From Argentina anserina (Eukaryota; Streptophyta; Magnoliopsida; Rosales; Rosaceae): 64,000 bases of DNA. The translations under genes and the position numbers were made by a program. Shown piece after piece: positions 1 to 11,790 of this stretch. The DNA lies in contig NC_065877.1 in NCBI RefSeq assembly GCF_933775445.1, forward strand, positions 3,224,001 through 3,288,000. Reading direction: 5' to 3'. A model generated the notes under the pieces. The model ran no database searches. It had not been told where the DNA came from and saw nothing but the letters and a program-made list of their open reading frames with translations. Numbering within the stretch: the first letter of the stretch is position 1; each line of letters begins with the position of its first letter.

Positions 1-207
1 TGCGGTAAAGAATTAGGTATGTGGAGCTCTCAACTGCAATGTAAACATCTAGACCAGTTTTGAACTCTTGAGCCATATTGAATGGTTCAGGGATGCATTT
101 CTACATTGGAAGCCTTTGTCTAAATCCATTGTTTATTCTTATGATTTCTAAGTGCTTATGAATTATGTGGTTTCAATACATTAAAACTCTTTTTTTGTGT
201 GTTTCAG

Positions 208-464
208 GCCAAAGTACTACTACTTTTGAGGACATTGCAAGGAGTGCTATGCAGACCATCCTAGCTGCATGCGAACTGGAGCACGTCGTCGGTGATGTAG
301 TTCCCGTGCCGCCTCCATCACCCTGTCCTCACATTGAATTAGTGGTGGGAAAGTCAAGTCTGATGAGGGGTTTCTGTTCATCTTGTTTCACACAATTTGT
401 TGAAGATGTCGTAAAGAAGGTCATGGAAAAAAAAATATCACCATGGTTGACATTAGCTCTCTAG
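208..464 (+). CDS. 3'-terminal exon of an unrecognised protein gene (partial)
   Basis: A 257-bp open stretch follows a good acceptor (pyrimidine-rich tract, then TTTCAG at 202-207) and ends at a TAG at 462-464. It is entered in phase 1 and encodes about 85 residues, with a short proline-rich stretch (VPVPPPSP) and a C-terminal part carrying CSSC and a lysine-rich helix before the end SPWLTLAL. Bases 1-207 look like the preceding intron, so the rest of the gene lies left of the window. I do not recognise the family. It converges with the Di19 gene at 1239. An artefactual open frame in an untranslated region cannot be excluded. Confidence 0.4.
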
Positions 465-1238
465 GTATAGATGCAGCAAGGGTGACCCCTTTTCCCCATT
501 TTGCTAGGAATGTAGAACATCGTTTCTTTTAACTTGTTTATAGATTTAACTCCAAACGACTCATTCATAATCAATCCAATTGTTTAGATAGCACAATTCA
601 AATAACTCAGTGCAACTATTGTGAATAAATCTGCTTCAAATTGTTTGTTGAAGATGTCCAATTCTACCAACCACTTATCCCTAATAAAAGTTGTAAAGGG
701 CATTTGTTTTCTAGTTGATTGGTAGTGGAGATGGTTGGCCTTTGACTCAACAACTCAATAAGTTTCAGCCATCCACTACAAACTGCATCGCATCATACAC
801 AGCAACACATTCATTTCTCATTATTCATTCTCAAGGCTGCACTACTTTCTGTTTCTGATTCCCATTCCCACGATATAACCAAACAAATGGAATCCACGAT
901 TGTTTCTATGACTAGTTCTTAATGTTACACAAAGAATGGTATCATTTCCATTCCTTCAACCAAGCAAACACCTTCTGACCTGTATGCAAGAAGAGGTTCG
1001 GGGGGACAAAATAATGAAAAGCAAAATGACTTTTTTCTTTCATTTAAAACCTTAACGACCTGAAAATAAACTGATAGTATCAAGCTTTGTTCAGGCCTAT
1101 AAACTAAAGTTAACATGCCCACATAATTACACTCAACACTCAACTCCTACAGCTTATTCAACACTGTGTTTCATACATCGGCAAAGTCGCTACAAACAAC
1201 GAACAGAAGGTGGGGGCTCTCTGTTGTGAAACTCCACT
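465..1238. other. Intergenic, convergent 3' flanks
   Basis: This stretch holds the probable 3' untranslated regions of the partial gene (+) and the Di19 gene (-). I see no further coding exon, RNA gene or clear repeat. Confidence 0.5.
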
Positions 1239-4212
1239 TCATAACCCATCATCAAGGATGGTGGCCAACAACAGCCCCTGAACAAATTCACATCTTTTTA
1301 TTTTCTCTTGCTTATCCTTGACAGACATAGGAGGTGCCTGCACAGTTCTGAAGACCGAATAGCAAGCATTAGACTCAAGAACTTGTAAAATGAAAAGACC
1401 AGAGAAATCAAGCATACAAAAAATATTGAATACAATTTGCATATGCAACTATCCTAAAGGTATTCAGCTTAATCATCTGTTCACACATATACTTTGCCAA
1501 AGAAAAGATAATGATTAAAGCATGGTACAAGTATAGGGCACCTAAAAGCTATTAAGCATGAACACAACCAGAGTTTGTATTGATTGCTCCTTAAAGCGAC
1601 TTTTACCATAGAATCTGAAGGCTATGAAGTACGAACACAGCACATCTCAATTGGAGGAACCAAATAAACAAAACAACAATCTTTCTTTATACATCTCACA
1701 GATTACAGGCAGATTGAACAAAAAAAATTGATTGGCTGAGGCATCCAGCTATTTTGTTGGGTTTGAAGATTTAAGCCAGATGAGAGTCAAGTTCTAGGCA
1801 CATCAAAAGCACTTGGAGATTTAATAACTTACTGTTCTAATACTTTCTCTGTGCTTTTCTTGGCTAAGCTTGTTTCAGTTGAAAAGTGAGGCTGAACACT
1901 GACAAAATCATCAGCCATGGGCAAAATAAATGATGACAACAATGGATCGGCTGCTACATTGTTAAGTAAACAGGAATTGCCCCCAAAGAGAGACTGCAAG
2001 TTTCCTTCCCGCAGTTCTTTCCTCAACAACGATAGTGTTGAATGAGCTCCACCTTTCCGTGTTTTCCTCTTGCGCTGCATGTAATCAGTTGTTAAGGAAT
2101 TCAGAGCATTTGGGTCAAATTTTCATTTGATCAATATTTCCGCAAATTCTCAGCCATATGAATGATATGATGATAACCAAGAAAGAAAAGATCCAAATTT
2201 AATTAAAGTAAATCATCACTAAGGCAAATTTATTGATCTTCATAAATGATATACTTGGATTTCTGGAAGGAGTTCACAGATAGGGAAGAAACGTGAAATG
2301 CTCAGATAAAGCCTGTTTTGGGGAATAAATAAGGTAATTCAACTTTGGAACATTTATCATATTTATCAGACTCCATACCTATCAAGCTACATGGTAAGTA
2401 TATATAGGTTTATGGCATATGGAATGCTAAAACCTTGCAATGAAACATACAATAAAATTTGACAAAACAAGATATCAGAAACCATCTGAAGAGGGTGAAT
2501 CACCCAAAAAACTTCCATTGACCCGAAAAATTAACTATGACAGGAAAATTAAAAAAAAAAAATCTGTGAGACACAATAACTCAATAGAGAAGGATATCTT
2601 GAATATATTCCCATGTTGTAGGGTAATGTGCGCAACCATATCAATCCCAACACGCAATGAACAAACAGGGCACACCTGCAAATACACACCTTGAGTAAAG
2701 TTAAGCTTGAAATAACCATCCTCGTTGTAAATAATTTGTTTTATGTAACAACTAACATATCTTAGCAAGTAGTAGCAACTACACCTAGCTCAACGTAAGT
2801 TATCTAGTTCTCAAGTATTTAATCACCAGAATACTACGCTAATCTCAGGTTCAACCTCACTGGTGGGGGAAATTTCACTCTTTTCTGGATTATTCCATAA
2901 AAAAATAGGCCAAAACTCATGTGGATATGCAAGTTCACATCAGTTATGGTACTGGAAACTAATGCTCATATCTCTCCAAAGACTTGATCCTTCAGAACCA
3001 AAACCAAAGTTTCGTATGTGATTCTCACCACTCAAAACATATAAGGAACTACAACACCAATTGAGCAAATAATATAGCATTGGCCGTTTGGACTATTGAA
3101 GAATTTCAGGAGCTAAAGTATACTGTTTGGATTGTAAAAAGTAATATCTCTCCCATTCATGATTCATCTGATAACAACTAGCAGGGTTTAGATTGGATGA
3201 TTTTGTAAATACAACTAAGAAAGCTTGTCATAAACAGTCATCTTACTAAATTGATGCTTGGAGTTGAGCATACTTTTCCTAGAAAAAAAAATCATTCACT
3301 ACTTCACTAGATAATTATGAAAGGGTGACCTTAATAATCAGTGACATAATATGTATAATGTATGTGTACGGTATACCAAAGCAAGTAAACTTTACTATAC
3401 CTTCTTCCAAAATAAAAACTCTACTTTACGTTGAGGTCAATATATTAAGCTTAGCTACTATCGAAAGATAAGAAACAGGAGTCATACCCCATTCTTTGCC
3501 TCCACAGGGTGCTCTTCATCTATGTGGCAGCACAATCCCACAATATCATAGTATTCAGAGCAAAATGGGCATGAAAACTCCTCCCTGATATCGTCATCCC
3601 CATCAATTTCTTCAAACCCCATGTACATATCTGCATTTGCGCAAAACAATGTTATAGTACAACATACATTCATCACAACTATAGGCCATTGATCGGCCGA
3701 GTAAAGGCAACAACAAACCCAACATTCAAACAGCAAAGCAACAAGGATACAAACAACACCTCAATGTTTAAACCATTCCTCATTGTATTCAACAAAGTCG
3801 GAACAAACACAAATGAAGCCAAATAGTTTGAGTTCAGCTCAATCCAGTAATTTGGCCACTCAAAAAATTAGTAGCAAGCTCAATTAATTACATTTCCATA
3901 TATCCCAAAAAGCTGGGAAGTGATAAAAATTCAATCTTTTATGCGAAAAAATAAAATTCAAGCTACAAATTTCTCTCATTCTAATTCACACACACAGATA
4001 CAATCCACACTAATCCAATCCATTAAACAAAAAAATAACATTTTAATTAACATTTCATCAGCTAAAAACAAGCATCAAACCAAAACCAATAAAAAAAAAG
4101 ATCAAAACTTGACGACAAAATCGAAAGGGAGCTGACCAGATCGAGATTGCAGAGCAGATTGGTAACGCTTGGACGCGCTGGAAAGACGAGCGCTCCATGA
4201 ATCACTGTCCAT
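1239..4212 (-). CDS. DI19: Drought-induced 19 (Di19) family zinc-finger protein
   Basis: Five exons read on the minus strand: 4137-4212, 3488-3630, 2598-2675, 1833-2080 and 1239-1347. Together they give 654 nt, 217 residues, which fits the family. The N-terminus starts MDSDSWSARLSSASKRY, the family signature. Two Cys2His2 fingers follow: FSCPFCSEYYDIVGLCCHIDEEH (first) and CPVCSLRVGIDMVAHITLQH (second). Then comes a basic block (MQRKRKTRKGG, a likely nuclear signal) and a conserved C-terminus ending KRCEFVQGLLLATILDDGL. Di19 proteins are nuclear regulators of drought, salt and ABA responses and are known targets of calcium-dependent kinases; here that is inferred from family. The intron between the finger exon and the basic block is of the AT-AC type (separate entry). 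The gene is head-to-head with the SYP4 gene. Confidence 0.9.
2081..2597 (-). other. U12-type AT-AC intron in the Di19 gene
   Basis: On the minus strand the reading frame leaves the second zinc finger at ...GGGAATATATTCAAG and the intron begins ATATCCTTC, nearly the U12 donor consensus ATATCCTTT. No GT donor gives the right frame here. The downstream exon starts ATGCAGCGCAAG. Just before it are TTCCTTAAC (plus-strand 2091-2099), a perfect match to the U12 branch-site consensus, then ten bases ending in AC. The 517-bp intron thus has all three minor-spliceosome signals, and joining at these sites restores the conserved sequence HGNIFK-MQRKRK. Confidence 0.88.
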
Positions 4213-5358
4213 AATTTTCTTTAGGTCTTTTTAATCTAATTAAAAAATTGGATTATATGTTTCGAATTCGAATCGCCGATCTCTGAGGAAGACAGGAAAT
4301 CCAATCAGGGGGATAAAGTCGGAGGCTTTAAGGCGGCGGCGACGGCGATGGAAGCGGTGGTGGTTAATCTGAGGAGCTCTAATTTGATATTGAAATTGAA
4401 AAAGGGGTGTTGTGTGTAATTTGGGGTATTTACATGAGTTGGAGGAAGAAGACAAATGGCCCAGCTGAGTATATTAATCACATGATGTGTGTAACAACCC
4501 TATATGGTTGTATCATATAGTTGAGATATTGATCACTCCCATGCTTTTATTATTTTATTTTTTTTAGATTTCACCATAAAATACGTCTCACTAAAAATAT
4601 CCGATCATGTGCATATAAACACAGCTTTCACTCTCCTTGAGCAATGTAGCATTTGTGACCTACTTACCTTATAGCTTCTTAGCCAAATACACAATGTGGT
4701 TGCCCATGAAAGGCATAATGTCATAGTGGCGGCTTAAGCTTGATAAGTATGTATGGATGTATGTATGTACAATATGTTCAATATTAAGCTTTCTCACGAT
4801 GAACTTTATTTACAAAATATTTACCATTAGGTATTAAACTGTCCAAGTATCCAAACATTATATACTACGAGAGAAATTTACTTATTTACCCAACATTATA
4901 AGAAAGTTGTTCAGAAAACAATTTTGTGAATCTTCATCTAAACAATTTTGTGAATCTTCATCTAAACAATTTTGTGAAAAGAAAACAGTTTTGTGAAGAA
5001 GGTTCGCTGTGAACTTCCTTATTTACAGTTTACCTTAGCTTACATTTCAGCTCCTATCAACTTCCTTGACAAAATTGTTTAAAGAAAACCAAAATGAGGG
5101 GCTTATTAGTAAATTGACCATCCCCGCCGAGCCCAGAAATTGTAACCAACTCTGACCGAAACCAACAACAAAATCACACACCATCCTCCTTCCCCTTTCA
5201 TTCCCATTTCGCCGGGCGCACGTGACTCGCCGTCGCTGCAACCTCTCCCCCCGGATCTCCGATCACGTGACTACCTTCCCCCCCTCCGATCTCAAGTGAA
5301 TCCACAGCAACCTTTCTGATTCCAAATCTGAATCGGAGCTCTCTCTCTCTCTCCGTCC
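4213..5358. promoter_or_regulatory. Shared upstream region between Di19 (-) and SYP4 (+)
   Basis: About 1.1 kb separates two divergently transcribed genes and must contain both promoters. The Di19 side is AT-rich. The SYP4 side has a pyrimidine-rich leader with CTCTCTCT runs at about 5339-5353, just before the SYP4 start. I could not assign a TATA box with confidence to either gene. A 24-bp tandem repeat lies inside (separate entry). Confidence 0.5.
4917..4977. repeat. 24-bp tandem repeat, about 2.5 copies
   Basis: The unit AATTTTGTGAATCTTCATCT (plus AAAC) is repeated head to tail almost without change and trails off in AACAATTTTGTGAA. It lies in the divergent Di19-SYP4 intergenic region. 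No function is evident. Confidence 0.85.
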
Positions 5359-7942
5359 ATGTCGGGATTGACGGCGAGGAATCGGACTGTGCTTTTCAAA
5401 AAGTACCGGGATGAGTCGAGGACCGGCCGTCCTCCGTCGAGCTCGTCGGTCTCCACCAGCTCCGGCGGCCGAGGTCCGGTCATCGAATTGACATCGCTTG
5501 TGAATCAGAATCGGTCCTATGCTCCGCTCAGTACTGAAGATCCCGGTAATTCCAGGTCTATATCTCTCTCTGTTGATCTATCTCTGGATTTGATTTAAGC
5601 TGATTGAAGCTGCGTGTGTGATTTAGTCTAGCGATTCTGAATTGGAATTGTGGAAATGTGTGGTTTAGTGGAGCTTAATTAAGTGAATGTAGATTATGTT
5701 ATGTTTAATTGTAATGTTTAGATAGGAATTGAAGGCTGGTTTATTAGATCAGAGTTGTTAACATTTCGGCATTGGTTGTTTGAATGTGTAAGGATGTTAA
5801 TCTGTGAGGTGCAGATTAAGTTAGAAGCTGCTTGTTTCGATAGAGTTTAGGAGTTTAAGTTTACGGAGATTATTCCTAGTGATTTGAGTTAGATTCAAAC
5901 AGTTTAGCCCTATGAGCTGTTGAAATGGCTTGGGATCCTGCTTTCCTTTTTTCCCTAAATTGTATGCACATAATTGCAATCAATTGCTGCAAATATGCAT
6001 TTTTTGTTTTTTTTTTTGTTGCGGATGTATGAAGGTGTGTTTTATTCTATTGGATGTGCAGTAGGGGTGCACTTACTGTTGGTCTACCGCCAGCATGGGT
6101 GGATGTATCAGAAGAAATAGCAGTAAATCTGCAGCGGGCACGGGGAAAAATGACTGAGCTGTCCAAGGCTCATGCAAAGGCTTTACTGCCAAAATTCGTA
6201 GATGGTAGAGATGATCAACGTTTGATTGAGAGTCTTACACAAGAAATAACTGGATTAATAACGAGATCTCAAAAGAGACTACAAAGACTTTCTGCAGCTG
6301 GGCCTTCAGAAGATGCAAATGTTAGAAAAAACGTGCAGGTATGCCTCAAGAGTGATTAGATACTTTTTATTAGCTCTACTGCAACAATTATGCTTGATTT
6401 TCCCTGGGTTTCTATGTTTGCTTCTTGACCTTGAGACACATGTTACTGTCTCTTATTCTCCTCTTGGTCTTGATGCCACACTTTTCAAATTAGTGCACAC
6501 AAGCCACATTATAGATTATAACCGATTGTTTGTATTTCAAATCCTCATCACTATCTGATGATCCCCGGAGATGGGATTATCAGAATTTCTTCTTTGTACT
6601 TCACTTTGCTGGTGGTTGTGAGAAAGTAACCAGACTGGATCTGGCAGGTTTTATATAAACACCTTGCTCTGTTGAGGAGGAAGAAATGAACTTTCCCAGT
6701 TTCATATTTAGTAGAATTTCTTTGCATGGGTTTATTCTGCTCTGTAAATGAACGTATCTTAAGGAATAGTGTTATTGTCTGCTTGTTTGTTTTGCAGGTA
6801 TCTCTTGCTACAGACCTTCAGAGCCTCTCTAATGAGCTTCGTAAGAAACAATCAAATTATTTGAAATCCCTCAAACGGCAAAATGAGGTTTGTATACAAA
6901 TTTGACCTTTATGATCATTTAACTGATTTAAGTTTATAATTACTCTTGCTTCATAGTTCATATGTTATATCCTCATATACTTTTGGCACATTGCATGAAG
7001 ATTTCAGGCATTCATTAGTACTTGTAGAAGTCCGCTTGACTGAGTATTGATCACTTGGTAACTTTTGGTAATGTAGGGACAAGATGGGGTTGACCTTGAG
7101 ATGAACCTAAATGGAAGTAGATCAAGAATGGACGGTGATGATGCTGATGAAACAGTATGTTCTGTCTTTTTATGGTTTTGACCTCTTATCAATCATGATT
7201 TGTATGACGAACCAATACTGGAAATATTAATAATATTAAAAGAAGCATGTATCTGGAAATCACCCCGTTAATACTTTCTTAAACTTAACCTTGGTTGAAT
7301 GGTTTTTTATTATAAGTAAAATTTTCTCTCAGATGTATCATGAGCGTGAGACGGCTCAGATTAAGAAACATGAAGCATTCACAGCAGAGAGGGAAAGAGA
7401 AATCCATCAGGCAAGTTGAATTTTTCGCACACATGGAATGTTGTTATTGCACTGTGCTTGATCGTTCCTTTTTCACTACTAACTGATACCTTCACCCTTT
7501 CCAACAGGTTGTTGAATCTGTGAATGAGCTTGCTCAGATCATGAAGGATCTATCAGTTCTAGTGATAGACCAGGTTAACACCAATCTGCTGTCAACACTT
7601 GAAATTTCAAGACTATTTAGTCTCTAATTAAATATCTATCTCCAAACAGGGCACTATCGTTGATAGGATAGACTACAACATTCAGAATGTTGCCAGTACA
7701 GTTGAGGACGGACTCAAACAATTGCAAAAGGTCACTATCTTTTTTTCTTTTCTTTTTTTATCACTGTACTTAAGCTATGAGTTGTTTACGCACTGTACTG
7801 TTGTGTTTTTTCTAACGGAAATACGGAATTTCAGGCTGAGAGAACACAGAAACAAGGAGGAATGGTGATGTGTGCTACAGTACTCGTAATCATGTGCGCT
7901 GTCATGTTGGTTCTCCTAGTTCTCAAGGAGATTATTTTTTGA
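5359..7942 (+). CDS. SYP4: SYP4-group syntaxin (Tlg2/syntaxin-16-like t-SNARE)
   Basis: Eight exons: 5359-5555, 6062-6338, 6798-6887, 7077-7154, 7333-7410, 7508-7573, 7650-7730 and 7835-7942. They total 975 nt, 324 residues, the usual length for plant SYP41/42/43. The N-terminus MSGLTARNRTVLFKKYRDE is typical. A helical regulatory region follows (GALTVGLPPAWVDVSEEIA onward). The Qa-SNARE helix runs over the last five exons, with the central glutamine in VLVIDQGTIVDRIDYN. The protein ends in a single membrane anchor (MVMCATVLVIMCAVMLVLLV) and a very short lumenal tail. Proteins of this group act at the trans-Golgi network in secretory and vacuolar transport. The intron after 7410 has a GC donor (AG|GCAAGT). 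Which of SYP41, 42 or 43 is orthologous cannot be decided by eye. Confidence 0.93.
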
Positions 7943-9010
7943 TCTGAGAGGACAGTCAGTTCCAGATTTTGATCACATTCTGATTTTCATAACCTTTCCT
8001 TGAGAGACTTCGACGCGAGAAGTGATGCTCTCCCCGGCAGAGGAGAGGGGTTTTGGTGTGCCCTAGGGAGATATACTGCATTATAATTATTAGTTTGTTG
8101 TATCCTCTATACGACTGGGTATTATTGAACAGAGGGAGGGGGAAGGGTGGTGATTGGTTGGGGAATGAATGCCCTGAAAATTGTATAGAGCACATATTGT
8201 AACGTTGTTACTTGAGGAAGGGTGATTACCGACAAATATATGTTGATTCTTTTCATTTTCATTTGTCCGGGATATTAGTCCTATGGTTCTCCAGCGCCAT
8301 ACACCAAGATGAGGGGCTTGTATTTGTGTCCTGATGAATTTACTCATTCAAATAAAACAGATGAGGAGCTCTTATTTGTTTCGCAGTGAATGCATTTACT
8401 GATCATATAAAACTGCAATACTTCAGTTCTTGGGGGCCAAGCATCCTCTCTAACATTATGATTTACAGCATTAGCTTTTAGACATTGTAGATTTGAAACT
8501 TCAACTTTAGTTGTAGAAATTAAATGATATGGAACAGTTAAAAAGTTAAAACTAGCGCACTGCAAACCAAGAAATAAGCTCATTGTAGTGCTAGTATCAT
8601 TCAAGAACTAAGCTAATTTCAGGCCAAACCAAACATAATAAAGTTGATATCTCAAAAGGGAAAAGCATCCGGCATAATTCATTTTTCCTCTCCAAGTTAG
8701 ATTGAGAGTTGCTAAGAATTACAGAAACAAGCATCAATCCACAGATTCTGGTGCAGTGAGGAAGTTTATTGTTCTGTCATTGTAAATCCAATTCAACATA
8801 CATCAGTTTATTGTGGTGATTGAATGAATGACTATCTGTATGAATGTATTAAAATTACAACATTTTTCTTTTCAACCCTACCCTAATTGGGGTCATTGAC
8901 ATCCCCAAGGAATCTTGATATCTAACCTCAAGCTCTTCAAGAGGCATCCCATATTATCCTGCCACTAGGTCATTTGATAAAGTTGCAAATAAACCAAGCA
9001 GGGGCTTATC
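7943..9010. other. Convergent 3' flanks of SYP4 and DPD1
   Basis: The stretch contains the likely 3' untranslated region of the syntaxin and, from the other side, that of DPD1. Short open frames on the minus strand have no recognisable product and lack coding character. No further feature seen. Confidence 0.5.
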
Positions 9011-10818
9011 CTACCTAGAACTCTTCTTCTTCTTCGCATTGTCGATGTCCGAGAGTAAGAAAGATTGTTCAACTATGACTTTGGCAAGTGTCTGTTTCAG
9101 AATATAAGTTAACATTGGAAACACTTTTGACAATACTACCACATCTGACATGGCTCTGTGAGCTGAACCAACCAATGGGATCCCAAGGTGAACTCGAAGG
9201 TCTTGCAGTTTTAAAGATTTCGAAGAAGATTCTGATCCTGCAGAGTAGACATGAAGGCTTTAGTGTACCATAGACATCAGATACATTCCAAGCATGACCA
9301 TATGTGTACACAAAGTCACAAACTAACAGACCTGTAGACTTCATTGCTTTCCGTGCCATAATAAGGCTGTCTGCAAAGAGCCAGTTTGAAGGGAACTTTT
9401 CACCGCAACGAAAGAATTCACTACGGAGAAAGGGCACATCAAAACTACGACCATTGTGAGCAACCAACATTACATAACCTCCCGGCTTTTGGCGGCTTCT
9501 GATATAGCTGAGTAAGATTGGTATAAGTTCCTTCATCCTGCATAGTTTCACAGAACGAAATTCATCAGATTACCTTCATTTTGGCATGCAATACCAATAC
9601 TAGAAGTACAAACCTGCACAGCTTTCTTAAATTGATAGGCAACAGCACATGCATTGACCAGTTGATGTTGTGTGCATAGTGAAGTGATGTGCCGATCGTG
9701 ATATGCATGGTCAGACAATCCCAGCCATCCAGTTGAGTACAGGTGGTTCCATACGGAAGCTGGGATTATGAGCGCTGCCAGAATAGCACACCTCTTACAA
9801 GGACTCTACCTCCTGAGCTAACTCAAAACACATATCTGATTTTCTTTACAGAAAGGTAAAATGATGCATGTGCTTGTTATTACTGCAGAACCAAAGAAGT
9901 ACTTGGTTTATGTATGCAGAATACACAGACCAAGAAACCCCATTGATCTTTTCCCCTAATTTTTATAGTCTTCTTGCTCTCAGCTATCGGTTTCAGCCAA
10001 TGGTTATAGTAAAACATGCTCATACATCACATTATATGTAACTTCTACAAAATCAATTCTCAAGCAGCAGATAACCCTGGACTTATATTCCAAGTTAAAA
10101 GAAACTCAGAATTGACATTAAATCTAAACAATCATGCCTCATAATGGAAGGCTTCAGATACTCTTGAAAACATCACTATACTAGAGGGAAAAAAATCTTG
10201 TACAGTAGGAAATGCAACCAGGAAACATTACCTCGGAACACCAGGTTTCCTGACCATATCTGTTGAAATTCCGTGAATTTTGGTTGTATTCCATGGAACT
10301 CCACGTTCAGGGTTTATCAGTGTCTGGAAAGTACTGTTTTCACCACCTTGAAGATCTTGAAGTGCAATCTCTATGATTCGATCATCTGTTCTACTAAAAC
10401 CAGTAGTTTCAATGTCAAATATAATAGTTGTCACTAGATTGGCTAAATCTTCATTATCAGCAATCAATTCTCGAATGTCATGGTGTTGAGTCTTTTCATA
10501 ATGACTTGTGTCAACCTTATTTATATTTACTGTGGCACTCGTTGAAGCTGTTGCATCCAACAACTCATGCCTAATCGTGCTCGGATTCCTGTGCTGGACA
10601 GTTTTGCTTCTTCCTTCTGTATTTGTTGTTAGAGGACTTCTAGTCCATTTCCTACTGTTTCCTCCATTAAGTGCATAAATTTTGAAACTTTGGGGCTTAG
10701 AACTATAACTGTACCCACAAGTCCTACTCAAAATGTTGAAGTTGTCATCCCAAAATTGAGCCAGGTTATAAAGTCCACATCTGGGAACTCTTGATAAAGA
10801 AAAGGTTCTCATCTTCAC
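9011..10818 (-). CDS. DPD1: Exonuclease DPD1, chloroplast/mitochondrial (DEDDh family)
   Basis: Three exons on the minus strand (10232-10818, 9332-9537, 9011-9237) give 1020 nt, 339 residues. The first 100 or so residues are Ser/Arg-rich without a known domain and look like an organelle transit peptide. The exonuclease fold then shows its motifs in order: IIFDIETTGFSR (Exo I, Asp-x-Glu), VAHNGRSFDVPFL (Exo II Asp) and GSAHRAMSDVVVLS (Exo III, His with Asp five residues on). All DEDDh catalytic residues are therefore present. The tail ends in a lysine run (NAKKKKSSR). The family member DPD1 degrades organelle DNA in pollen and in starved or senescing leaves; the function here is inferred by homology. 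The last exon is joined through a 94-bp intron whose donor (ACAG|GTCTGT) is weak. The start is the first Met of a double MKM; the third-residue Met is an alternative. Confidence 0.9.
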
Positions 10819-11743
10819 TCAATGATCATCAATGGGACGTTCAGAACCTAACAAAAAGCAATTTGCCTCAACCTGAAAATATGGAGAAGCAACAGATTAC
10901 TACCTCAATAACCAGATAAATAAATGAAAACAGCATAACTAATTCAATAAATGGATACTAATCCACAGGCAAGTATGGATCGTGACCCTTCAGGGTTTTT
11001 CTCAGATCAAATGCACAGTACAGCAGGAATATTAAAACATGAACATGAACAAACATACTTCTCAAACAAATGTACACCATTTACATCACACAAATGTTTC
11101 CACCAGAAATCCAGACTGGTTCCAGTATTGTCTCGAACAACCAATAACTGAATTAAAATCTGATCTATTAAAACAAGATATCAAAGCATATTACAGTAGC
11201 TACACCATAGACACAGACTAATTTCTATTCTGGAAAATCAACCGCACACACTTTTGAATAGTACTTGGATGGAAATATGATCAAAGAGTCAAACTTTGAA
11301 ACATTCTCATCCAATTTTAGACTTTTAGTTATAGACATATCCAAGTTAACCAATCTTATACAAACCAACTGAGCTGTAAATTCCAATGTCATCCAGATAG
11401 ACTCCAAAACAAACCAAGCAAATGGAGAAAGTAAAGGTACAACCTTTAAGCTCAAAAAGAACAATTCAGATTGTAATCACAGGAGCCCATTTCAGAAAAC
11501 AATGGGAAAGCTAATAGAAACGCATCAAAATCAATGCTTGGAACACCAAACAACAACACATCTGCTAGTCTAACATTCATTGCTTGAGAAAAGAGAAGAG
11601 TATCAATAACACAAAGTCACAAACAAAGCAACAACAGAGAGAGAGAGAGAGAGAAAGAGACTTGCCTGGTAGAATTCAACTACTAGAATTGGAAGAAGAA
11701 GAAGCCCATTTAGACAAGAAGTGGAGGATGGAAGTCTTAAATT

Positions 11744-11782
<39 letters not shown>

Positions 11783-11790
11783 AATGGAAT
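10819..11790 (-). promoter_or_regulatory. DPD1 upstream region with GA/CT repeats and a possible 5'-UTR intron
   Basis: Upstream of the DPD1 start lie two purine runs on the plus strand, (GA)n at about 11637-11658 and a longer one at about 11748-11778. On the minus strand these are CT-rich, as is common in plant leaders. A possible leader intron runs from a GC donor (CCAG|GCAAGT near 11664) to an acceptor TTTTCAG near 10872; this is tentative. The short frames inside are low-complexity or random. Confidence 0.35.

Noticed and set aside
8090..8604. Minus-strand frames of 79-86 codons downstream of the syntaxin
   Set aside because: They overlap one another in different frames within a probable 3' untranslated region and lack any domain.
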